From NCBI RefSeq assembly GCF_000156235.1, contig NZ_DS996809.1, forward strand, positions 1 to 64,000: a DNA stretch of 64,000 bases, written 5' to 3'. The DNA is from Pseudovibrio sp000156235. GTDB lineage: Bacteria > Pseudomonadota > Alphaproteobacteria > Rhizobiales > Stappiaceae. Positions 52,154 through 60,146 of this stretch are shown here, in pieces. A program made the position numbers and the translations under genes. Position 1 is the stretch's first letter; each line of letters opens with the position of its first letter. The notes under the pieces were generated by a model. The model saw only the letters and a list, made by a program, of their open reading frames with translations, had not been told where the DNA came from and did not search any database.

Positions 52154-53280
52154 AAGTTGCCTTTACCGCTCCCATGAAACCAATCGACCATCCTGTGCCT
52201 TCGGGGGACCGGACCATGGGTCGTCTGATTGTGCGGGCATTACAGCTGGCAGGGCATGAGGTAGATGTGGCGTCTACTTTCCGCAGTTGGCGGGCAGAGG
52301 GCGGCGAAGATGTTACGCGGGAAGTGAAAGAGCTTGCGATCGCTGAAGCCAAGGTAATCGCGGAACGCTGGATTGAGCGTGGTGATGTGCCGGATGTGTT
52401 TCTCACCTATCATCTCTATCACAAAGCTCCAGACTGGATTGGCCCTTACCTTTGCGCCAAGTTCAACATTTCTTATGTGGTGGTGGAGGCGAGCCGCGCA
52501 CCGAAACGGCAGGCCGGCAACTGGGCGCTTGGGTTTAATGCAGCCGATGCTGCCCTAGCGCAGGCTAATCAGGTTGTTGCACTCACCAACGCAGATGCTC
52601 AATGTCTGAAAGAGGTGTTGAATGATGATGTTCTGACAGTGCTTCCGCCCTTTCTAGAGACTGCGAAGTTCGAAGTCAGCCACAGCGTTACCAAAGGCTC
52701 TGCGGACGGGAAGATACGCTTGCTCTGCGCCGGCATGATGCGTGAGGGGGACAAGCAGTTTTCTTACATGGTGCTGGCGGCTGCATTGAAGCAGATTGCA
52801 GATCTGCCATGGCGACTGACAATCGCTGGAGATGGCCCTGCCCGCGGTGAGATTGAGCCGCTGTTTGATCCGGAACGCACAGAGTTTGTTGGTTTGATCC
52901 CATGGCAGGAAATGCCACGGCTTTATCGCTCTCACGACGTGTTTGTCTGGCCCGCCATTCGTGAAGCCTTTGGTTTTGTGTTTCTGGAAGCCCAGTCCTG
53001 CGGCTTGCCTGTGGTGGGTGGACGGGTGTTTGGGGTTCCTGACATCGTAGAGGAAGGCACCAGCGGCCTGCTTTCTGATGAAGGGGATGCCTCGGCATTG
53101 GCGCAGAACCTGATGTCTCTCATCAAAAACCCGCATAAACGTGAGAACATGGGGCTTGCCGCCATAGAGAACATTCACAAGAACCACAGTCTGGAAGCTG
53201 GAGCCAGAGGGTTGGACAAAGTTCTCCATGCGGCTCTTGAACATCACCAGTTTAAGCGGAGAGTGCACGGAGGCCGATGA
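52150..53280 (+). CDS. GT4-family glycosyltransferase
   Basis: A 376-residue GT-B protein. The N terminus MKVAFTAPMKPIDHPVPSGD begins directly with the acceptor domain; REAFGFVFLEAQSCGLPVVG and GGRVFGVPDIVEEGTSGLL carry the EX7E motif and donor loop. It overlaps by four bases with both neighbours, so this is a strictly coupled operon. Donor and acceptor cannot be deduced. Confidence 0.9.
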   Translation: MKVAFTAPMKPIDHPVPSGDRTMGRLIVRALQLAGHEVDVASTFRSWRAEGGEDVTREVKELAIAEAKVIAERWIERGDVPDVFLTYHLYHKAPDWIGPYLCAKFNISYVVVEASRAPKRQAGNWALGFNAADAALAQANQVVALTNADAQCLKEVLNDDVLTVLPPFLETAKFEVSHSVTKGSADGKIRLLCAGMMREGDKQFSYMVLAAALKQIADLPWRLTIAGDGPARGEIEPLFDPERTEFVGLIPWQEMPRLYRSHDVFVWPAIREAFGFVFLEAQSCGLPVVGGRVFGVPDIVEEGTSGLLSDEGDASALAQNLMSLIKNPHKRENMGLAAIENIHKNHSLEAGARGLDKVLHAALEHHQFKRRVHGGR

Positions 53281-54479
53281 TGAAAGCCTTCATTCATGTT
53301 CAGCACCTACTTGGCTCAGGTCATATTGTGCGGGCTGTTGCGCTGGCAAAAGCACTGGTCCGTCAAGGTATTGCTGTGACGCTCGCCACTGGTAACCGCA
53401 TTCCTGCGACTCTGGACTGTGGTGGACTGTCTGTGGTGCAGCTGCCTGCAGTTCGTGCGGCAAGTGCCAAATTTGATGTGCTGCTGGACGAGCATGACAA
53501 TCCAATCGATGAAGCGTGGTGGGAGAAGCGTATTGCGGCAACACTCTCGGCCTTTTCCTCTGAGCATTTTGATCTACTGATCACTGAGACCTACCCGTTT
53601 GGCAGGCGTATGTTTGCTGCTGAGATGACCCGGCTTCTGGAATGTGCTGGCACCAAGTCGTCTCCGCCGTGGGTGGTCTGCTCAGTCCGCGATATTCTGG
53701 TGCGTAAGGATGAGGCTTGGAAGGAAGAGTGGATGGCCTCGCAGGCAACGGCCTTTTACGACCGCATTCTTGTCCACTCTGATCCGCAGCTTATCACACT
53801 GGGCGACAGCTTCCCCTTTGCTTATCGGGTCAGCTCACATGTTCGGTACACGGGTTACATTAGCGATGATCGTTCGACAGAGGCGACTTCAGCGGATGGA
53901 ACTGATGAGGTGATTGTTTCCTGCGGCGGCGGTGCTGTTGGCTCTGCTTTGCTGCGGGCTGCGCTTTCAGCTCCCAACCACATGCCCCCAAACACCACAC
54001 CTAAGTGGCGGGTGCTGGTTGGACATGACATTCCCGAGGCAGAGTTTCATCAGCTTTCACGGCATTCGTCCTCTGAGCTGATCATTGAGCGGGCGCGTAA
54101 GGACTTCCCTGCTCTTTTGAAGAACGCCAAACTCTCCATTTCGCAAGCTGGCTACAACACGGTGGTCGATATCCTGCGCGCAGGCATTCCGTCTGTGCTG
54201 GTTCCCTTTGCGCAGGAAGCGGAGACAGAACAGACACAGCGTGCCATCAGCCTGATGAAGCATCGCAGGGCAGTGGCCGTGCCAGAGAAGGTTCTCAGTC
54301 CAAACACGTTGGCTCAAGCAGCTCAGAAAGCGCTTGGTCTTCCTGCCCCTGATCTGCATGTAGCGCTAAATGGTGCAGAGATTTCAGCGCAGATACTTGC
54401 TGCTGATCTTGGTATGGAGACGGCTTTAGACAGTACAGTTGGGATCATCTGGGAAAGGAATGTTTCTCGTGACCTCTAG
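53277..54479 (+). CDS. GT-B glycosyltransferase, MurG/GT28-like
   Basis: A 400-residue protein resembling the first cassette member: FIHVQHLLGSGHIVRAVALA (glycine loop), VSCGGGAVGSALLRAAL, and SISQAGYNTVVDILRAGIPS followed by VLVPFAQEAETEQTQRA (nucleotide-sugar site). It overlaps the preceding gene by four bases and the next by about 20. A second MurG-like enzyme in one operon suggests two related transfers or a distant duplication. Confidence 0.87.
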   Translation: MMKAFIHVQHLLGSGHIVRAVALAKALVRQGIAVTLATGNRIPATLDCGGLSVVQLPAVRAASAKFDVLLDEHDNPIDEAWWEKRIAATLSAFSSEHFDLLITETYPFGRRMFAAEMTRLLECAGTKSSPPWVVCSVRDILVRKDEAWKEEWMASQATAFYDRILVHSDPQLITLGDSFPFAYRVSSHVRYTGYISDDRSTEATSADGTDEVIVSCGGGAVGSALLRAALSAPNHMPPNTTPKWRVLVGHDIPEAEFHQLSRHSSSELIIERARKDFPALLKNAKLSISQAGYNTVVDILRAGIPSVLVPFAQEAETEQTQRAISLMKHRRAVAVPEKVLSPNTLAQAAQKALGLPAPDLHVALNGAEISAQILAADLGMETALDSTVGIIWERNVSRDL

Positions 54480-55320
54480 CCCTGCTCTCACTGTTGAGCT
54501 CACCCCCACAAAAGATAAAGCTACCGACAGGGATCAGGAGATTTTTGAGCAGGCACTCATTCAGCATCTGGATTGGTTTGCAGAGCGTGGGCGCACTGTC
54601 AGGTTTTGGTGGCGCGATGATGATGCGGTTTCGCCTACGTCAGAACTGGATGAGTTGATTGACTTTTCTGAGCGGTTCACTATTCCGCTTTCGCTTGCAG
54701 TTATCCCGAGGTTTGCGACAGAGGCTTTGGCCCAGCGCCTGGCGGATACACACACTGTTCAGGTGCTTCATCACGGATGGCAGCATAAGAACTATCAGGA
54801 TAAATCTCGTGGTGAAAAAGCCAGTGAGTTTGGTTGGCGGCGGACTGCCTTGGAAATGGAGAAGGAACTTCTAGAGGGCAAAGAGGTCCTGCAAAGCTTG
54901 TTTGCTGAGCGCTTTGTGCCGCTGTTTGTACCGCCTTGGAACAGGATTGCTCCACGCGCCGTGCAACTATTGCAGCAACAAGGTGATTATGGCCTCTCAG
55001 CCTTTACATGGATCAACCATTTCCGATTGCCGCGCCTGCAAAGCCACTTGGACATCATCAAATGGAAAAAGAACAAACGCTTTATTGGTTGGGACGCAGC
55101 GCGGAAGCGGTTGGACCTTCAGCTCTGCCGGCGGCGGACGAATGCGAGTGAGCCTATTGGCTTGCTGACCCACCATCTGGATCATGGCGAAGGGTGTTCT
55201 GAGTTTTTGGAGGTGTATTTCAAGATAACTTCCGCCCACGCCGCAGCAGTATGGCTCAGTTCTCAGGAGTCACTCGAAGAAGCGAAGCGCGACTTCAGCC
55301 AGTCGAGCGGACAGGTTTAA
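54460..55320 (+). CDS. Polysaccharide deacetylase-like (NodB fold) protein
   Basis: A 286-residue protein. RFWWRDDDAVSPT supplies the metal/catalytic Asp and LHHGWQHKNY the His-x3-His ligands of the NodB homology domain; FVPPWNRIAP is the next conserved loop and LTHHLDHGE may be the C-terminal catalytic His. It likely removes an N- or O-acetyl group from a sugar. The start may be ATG 54460 (AAAGGA touching it) or GTG 54469 (same site, nine-base spacing). It is the last cassette gene, and its 3' end overlaps the opposite-strand methyltransferase gene by 26 bases. Confidence 0.82.
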   Translation: MFLVTSSPALTVELTPTKDKATDRDQEIFEQALIQHLDWFAERGRTVRFWWRDDDAVSPTSELDELIDFSERFTIPLSLAVIPRFATEALAQRLADTHTVQVLHHGWQHKNYQDKSRGEKASEFGWRRTALEMEKELLEGKEVLQSLFAERFVPLFVPPWNRIAPRAVQLLQQQGDYGLSAFTWINHFRLPRLQSHLDIIKWKKNKRFIGWDAARKRLDLQLCRRRTNASEPIGLLTHHLDHGEGCSEFLEVYFKITSAHAAAVWLSSQESLEEAKRDFSQSSGQV

Positions 55321-55888
55321 CGAGGCGGAGCTTCCAACCGACGTTCTTTGAGCGGGAGTTCAGCTCTAAATCATCCAGCACTTGCCAGTGCGTGGCCTTG
55401 TCTGTTTCAGTCCAGACCTTTTGGAGTGATTTGTGCGCACCGGACTTTTCGCGGGCGGGTGTGTACATGGATATTGCGATGACACCATCGGGCTCCAAAA
55501 ACTCCGCATATCGCTTGAGCTGTTGCTCCGGATCTTCGCAGAAATAAAGCACTTCATTGAAGACAATCGCCGTAAACTTTTGTCCGGTGTTGAGAGAGAA
55601 ACTTTCCAGATCAGATTGAACCAGCTGTGCCTCATCTGGGTTCACTTCGGCTTTGCTCAATGCGGTTTCAGACAGGTCGACACCACAATAGTGTTGCAGG
55701 CCTGCAGCTTTGAGATAGTGATACAAGATTGCTTCACCGCAGCCTACGTCCAGTACGGTTTGTGTCGCTTTAGTCTGGCTCAGCCATGCGGAGAGAATGC
55801 CGTAGCGGGCCGCTTCTTTGATGTCATTGAGAAAATGCCAGCGGCCTTCTTTGTACTGGCGGTCCCAGTCCTCTGATTGCTCTTCCAT
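55295..55888 (-). CDS. SAM-dependent methyltransferase (class I, small-molecule type)
   Basis: A 197-residue Rossmann methyltransferase: VLDVGCGEAILYHYLKAAGL (motif I), CGVDLSETAL (motif II), AIVFNEVLYFCEDPEQQLK (motif IV), and FLEPDGVIAISMY. It methylates a small molecule or glycan. It follows the permease gene of the peptide-type transporter by 17 bases on the same strand, so it is probably the last gene of that operon, yet lies tail-to-tail against the glycan cassette and could equally modify its product. Confidence 0.87.
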   Translation of the reverse strand: MEEQSEDWDRQYKEGRWHFLNDIKEAARYGILSAWLSQTKATQTVLDVGCGEAILYHYLKAAGLQHYCGVDLSETALSKAEVNPDEAQLVQSDLESFSLNTGQKFTAIVFNEVLYFCEDPEQQLKRYAEFLEPDGVIAISMYTPAREKSGAHKSLQKVWTETDKATHWQVLDDLELNSRSKNVGWKLRLVKPVRSTG

Positions 55889-55905
55889 GACACCCGAGGC
55901 TCCAG

Positions 55906-57078
55906 CTACTTGTATGGGTCCGCCGCGTCGCGTAGCCCATCCCCCATGAAGTTAAATGCAAGCACCACGATGATGATTGGAATAACCGGCGCCATCAACC
56001 ACGGATATATGGTGACCACCGAGATATTCTGGGCTTCATTGAGCAGAACACCCCAAGAAACGGCAGGGCGCCTGAGGCCCAGATTGAGGAAGGACAATGC
56101 TGTTTCCCCCAATATCATGGCGGGCACAGACAGAGTTGCCGATGCGACCAGGTGGCTGGTGAAGCCGGGGAGCAAGTGTTTGACGATGATGCGGCTTGGA
56201 CTGGCACCCATGAGAGCTGCTGCTTTAGCGTACTCTTCCTCCCGTAAAGAAAGCAGTTTGGATCTAACAGCACGGGCTAGCCCCGGCCAATCCAGCAGAC
56301 CCAAGATGACTGTCAGGCCGAAGTAAATCCAGACAGGCGACCACGTGATGGGAAGTGCAGCCGATAACGCCATCCAGAGGGGGAGTTCGGGGAGTGACCG
56401 CATGATCTCGATGACGCGTTGGATTGAGCTGTCGATCCAACCACCAAAGAATCCGGCAAGCCCCCCCAGCAACACTCCCAGCACCATCGATATGCTCACA
56501 CCAACAAGGCCGATGGTGAGAGATAGCCGTGCTCCATAGACAAGGCCGGAGTACTGATCCCTCCCTAACCTGTCTGTACCAGCGATGAAGAGAGTGCCGT
56601 CTTTTGCAGGGCAGACAACGTGAAACTTAGCAGGGAACAGGCCCCAGAACTTATAAGGCTCTCCCTCACAAAAGAAGCGAAGTTTCTGTACTTTGGTGGT
56701 GTCGGTTTCGTAGACCCACTTCAGGTTCTCAAGATCGACAGAAGGGTTCAGCCCGTAAACGAAGGGACCAACAAGTTTGCCCTCATGGAACAGATGGATG
56801 GCCTGAGGTGGTGCGAAGAGGAAGTCTACATTTCGTTTGGCAACCGGGTACGGGGCAATGATTTCTGCAAAAGGCACGCAGAGATAAAAGAAGAAGAGCA
56901 CAATGGCTGACGCGACAGCCAGCTTGTGCTTGCGGAACTTCCACCAGATGATCTTCCATTGGGGAGCCTGATAGTAGCGTTCCTGCTCTCTGGTCAGGAT
57001 CTCCACTTCTTTGGGATCGAAGCCCTTAGGATTGACGTAGTGCTCTACTTTGTCTTCTCCGCGATCTCCCTGGTTCAT
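55906..57078 (-). CDS. ABC transporter permease (OppC type) with long periplasmic loop
   Basis: A 390-residue permease, about 90 longer than typical DppC. After a cytosolic N-terminal region and the first helix comes an extended loop (about residues 75-165) with FAPPQAIHLF and two cysteines (FFCEGE, VVCPAK), then GTDRLGRDQYSGLVYGARLS opening the standard permease domain and ETALSFLNLGLRRPAVSWG near the end. The ATG overlaps the upstream permease stop by four bases. Part of a complete importer operon. Confidence 0.9.
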   Translation of the reverse strand: MNQGDRGEDKVEHYVNPKGFDPKEVEILTREQERYYQAPQWKIIWWKFRKHKLAVASAIVLFFFYLCVPFAEIIAPYPVAKRNVDFLFAPPQAIHLFHEGKLVGPFVYGLNPSVDLENLKWVYETDTTKVQKLRFFCEGEPYKFWGLFPAKFHVVCPAKDGTLFIAGTDRLGRDQYSGLVYGARLSLTIGLVGVSISMVLGVLLGGLAGFFGGWIDSSIQRVIEIMRSLPELPLWMALSAALPITWSPVWIYFGLTVILGLLDWPGLARAVRSKLLSLREEEYAKAAALMGASPSRIIVKHLLPGFTSHLVASATLSVPAMILGETALSFLNLGLRRPAVSWGVLLNEAQNISVVTIYPWLMAPVIPIIIVVLAFNFMGDGLRDAADPYK

Positions 57079-58103
57079 TGTCTGACACCCTCCTTGCCGA
57101 GGCGGATGCGAGGGTCGAGATAACCAAGCAGGACATCAGAGACCAGCATGCCGATGAGTGTGAGGATGGAGACAAAGAGCAGGATAAACCCAGCAAGGAA
57201 CTGATCCTGCGATTGCAACGCGCCCAAAAGAACCGGACCAACTGTTGGCAAGTTCAGAACAACGGAAACGATCACAGAGCCCGAGACCAGCGACGGGATC
57301 AGGTTGCCTATATCTGCGATGAATGGATTGAGGGCTACACGGAGTGGGTACTTAACAAGGAGCTTGCTTTCTCGCATGCCTTTGGAACGCGCCGTCGTGA
57401 CGTACTGTTTGAAAAGCTCATCGAGTAGGTTTGCACGCAAACGGCGGATCATGGCTGCTGTGCCGGATGTGCCGATGACGATTACCGGCACGACAAGGTG
57501 AGCAACAATGGAAAGGGCTTTGCCACCGCTCATGGGTTCGCCGATGTAACGCTCTTCCATGATGCCGCCAACAGTCAGGCCAAACCAGCTGTTGGCCAAA
57601 TACATGAGCACGAGAGCAAGCAGGAAGTTGGGTGTGGCAAGGCCGAGATATCCGATGAGGGTGAAGGAGTAGTCGCCAACGGAGTATTGGTGTGTTGCCG
57701 AATAGATGCCGATTGGAAAAGCAACGCAGTAGATAAAGAGGATAGTTGCAAGATTGAGAGCAATTGTAAGCGGTAATGTTGGGCCAACAACCTCCCCCAC
57801 CGGCTGATCATACTCAAAGGACCAGCCCCAGTTGCCCTGAATGAGCCCATCGAACCCATTGGGTCCAGGCCAGAGGCCGACCCATATGCCGTAGCGCTCG
57901 ACAAAGGGGCGGTCTAAGGCGAACTCTTTGCGGAGAAATTCCAGTCTGCCGATGGAGGCGCTCTCTCCGGTTGATCGCAGCATGGAAATTTGGTTGGAGA
58001 TGTAATCTCCTTCCGGCAGCTCAATGATGAAGAAGATGAGGAAACTGATGGCGGCAAGCGTTGGTATCATCACCAAAAGCCGCCGCAGGATGTAATTGAG
58101 CAC
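57075..58103 (-). CDS. ABC transporter permease (OppB type)
   Basis: A 342-residue inner-membrane protein with six helices; RSKGMRESKLLVKYPLRVAL (EAA region) and LNLPTVGPVLLGALQSQDQF match OppB/DppB. It starts with GTG 58103, preceded by AAGGGAAG. A 135-base gap separates it from the binding-protein gene upstream, and it overlaps the next permease by four bases. Confidence 0.9.
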   Translation of the reverse strand: MLNYILRRLLVMIPTLAAISFLIFFIIELPEGDYISNQISMLRSTGESASIGRLEFLRKEFALDRPFVERYGIWVGLWPGPNGFDGLIQGNWGWSFEYDQPVGEVVGPTLPLTIALNLATILFIYCVAFPIGIYSATHQYSVGDYSFTLIGYLGLATPNFLLALVLMYLANSWFGLTVGGIMEERYIGEPMSGGKALSIVAHLVVPVIVIGTSGTAAMIRRLRANLLDELFKQYVTTARSKGMRESKLLVKYPLRVALNPFIADIGNLIPSLVSGSVIVSVVLNLPTVGPVLLGALQSQDQFLAGFILLFVSILTLIGMLVSDVLLGYLDPRIRLGKEGVRQ

Positions 58104-58238
58104 CCGCTTCCCTTTCTTCTCTCACACCACTCGTGGGTGAAGTGTAAAGGAGCACTCTTGGCTTTCTCTGAGAAAATCTAATCAGGTTTGAGAAGCCCCA
58201 TTAGCGGGCGCTTAAGCTTACATCGGAGGTTTATTTTT

Positions 58239-60146
58239 TCAGCTGTCTTCATCCGGCAGTAAGTCTTTGAAGAAGAAGAGATCCATGCGATGAATGCCGA
58301 ACTGAGCACCCGGATCCCACCCATAGATGCCCATCTCTGGAACATTGAGCAGGCCCTTCACAACAACCGGATGCCGAACACCGTTGACCAGACCGATGTG
58401 AATGGTTTCGTCCGCATGAATCTGAAGGATCTGCTCCCAGATCATATCCCGCTCTTCAAAGCTGCTGCTGACGAGCCATTGATCAAAGAGTTCGATCAGC
58501 CGGATGGCAGGTGGCCAGTCTGGTCTGACACCTGCATGACCATCACTCTCATAGTAGTTGCCCCATGGTGCCCAAGAGAGAAAATCCTCTCGTGTCGGAG
58601 CGTAGTCTACGGGAGGCATGTCAGCCGTCGGGACGCCATTTTCAAAACCCGACCAGACAGACATCATCAGAGCACCTGATAGAGCGCGAGCGCGGATTGT
58701 ATCGCGTTGGCTAGGACGGATGAAAGCGGAGACACCAATCTCTTGCCATGTTTCGGCAACCAACTCCAAAGCATCATCCTGCTCGGAACTCTCACCAGTG
58801 ATCTCGATAATGAGCTGCAATGGGCGCCCATCTTCCAAAAGGCGAACACCGTCTCCTCGCCTGTCGGTCAGGCCGATATCATCGAGCAGTTGGTTTGCAA
58901 GGTCAGGATTAAACTCGGCCCATGCGGTCTGGAAGTCAGGTTGGAAAAGCGGAGAGATGTTGAGCACGGTGTCATTGCCGGCACGACCTAAGCCGAAATA
59001 AAGCACCTTGTTGATGAGCTCACGGTCTATGCCCAAAGAGAGAGCGTGGCGGAACCGGCGATCCTGCATGAGTTTTCGCCAAACAGGGTCTTTGACGCTC
59101 AGATTGGGCAGGATTGAGATTTCAGAGCCTTTGGAGTTGAGCCAGAGACGAGTGTCATAGTCCTGTGTTTGCTCGCCGCGTTTTAGTACTGAGATATCGG
59201 AGAAGCCCAAGCCGCGCGCCTGCAGGTCACTCTCACCTGCCAATGTCTTTGCAGGGATGAGTTTACCGTCCACCACATCCATGATGATACGGTTGATGTA
59301 GGGCAGTTGCTGGCCAGCATTATCAACACGGTGGAAGAAGGGATTGCGCTCCATCACAGCCCGGCGTTCACCTGAGGCTGTGCGCGGTACCCAGGGCTGC
59401 AATGTGGGGATGTGCGGATTGGAGGCGCCGTACATATCGTCCATGCGATTAAACAGAGGCGCCCAGCCACGGACTTTTTCTATGCGGGCGATCTGGCGGA
59501 TGAATTCAGGGTTTCCATACTTCTCATGGAACTGCTTCATATACGCGGCGGGCCGATAGATGAATGGCGGGCGCGCCTTTGCAAGTTCTTGCAGAAACAG
59601 TGGGTTTGGCGCATGCCATTCAAAGCGAACGGCGGTTTCATCGATCACCGTGAATTCTGGCCCCTCCCCATCCACCAGCATAAAACCTGGCAGACCGATA
59701 GGATTGAGTTCGTCATTGAGGGCCACGTCTTCAAACCAGAAGCGAAAATCTTCTGCCGTAAATGAGCTGCCATCGGACCATTTGTGTCCTTCCCGAAGGT
59801 GCAGCGTGAAGACTTTGTCGTAGTGATTGTCGACACTTTCCAGAATATCCGGATTGAGCTCGAGGTTTTCGTTGTAGCCGACCAGGCGCGCATACCCCCA
59901 TACGTTGATGAGGCGGACATCCTTGGGGCGTGAAATCAGTGTATGCAGAGAGCCCCCCTGCACACCAATGACACGCCCCATGTCTTCCGGATAGGTTACG
60001 AGCGGCTCTTTGGGCACTCGGTCGACAACAGGAGGTAAGCCCGGAGGGATGCCGGGCGTTTCTTTCAGAACCAAGGCAGATGAGACTGATGGGAACGCGA
60101 GGGCTGCGAGGACAAGCGATGCATTCAGGAAGCGTCGGATGATCAT
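58239..60146 (-). CDS. ABC transporter substrate-binding protein, family 5, large form
   Basis: A 635-residue periplasmic protein, over 100 residues longer than DppA/OppA. Signal peptide of about 24 residues (ending SVSSA). Family landmarks: HLREGHKWSDGSSFTAEDFR, FRHALSLGIDRELINKVLYF, DIGLTDRRGDGVRLLEDGRP. Larger family-5 proteins often take long peptides or complex ligands. It overlaps the ATPase gene by four bases, an unusual order in which the ATPase precedes the binding protein. Confidence 0.9.
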   Translation of the reverse strand: MIIRRFLNASLVLAALAFPSVSSALVLKETPGIPPGLPPVVDRVPKEPLVTYPEDMGRVIGVQGGSLHTLISRPKDVRLINVWGYARLVGYNENLELNPDILESVDNHYDKVFTLHLREGHKWSDGSSFTAEDFRFWFEDVALNDELNPIGLPGFMLVDGEGPEFTVIDETAVRFEWHAPNPLFLQELAKARPPFIYRPAAYMKQFHEKYGNPEFIRQIARIEKVRGWAPLFNRMDDMYGASNPHIPTLQPWVPRTASGERRAVMERNPFFHRVDNAGQQLPYINRIIMDVVDGKLIPAKTLAGESDLQARGLGFSDISVLKRGEQTQDYDTRLWLNSKGSEISILPNLSVKDPVWRKLMQDRRFRHALSLGIDRELINKVLYFGLGRAGNDTVLNISPLFQPDFQTAWAEFNPDLANQLLDDIGLTDRRGDGVRLLEDGRPLQLIIEITGESSEQDDALELVAETWQEIGVSAFIRPSQRDTIRARALSGALMMSVWSGFENGVPTADMPPVDYAPTREDFLSWAPWGNYYESDGHAGVRPDWPPAIRLIELFDQWLVSSSFEERDMIWEQILQIHADETIHIGLVNGVRHPVVVKGLLNVPEMGIYGWDPGAQFGIHRMDLFFFKDLLPDEDS

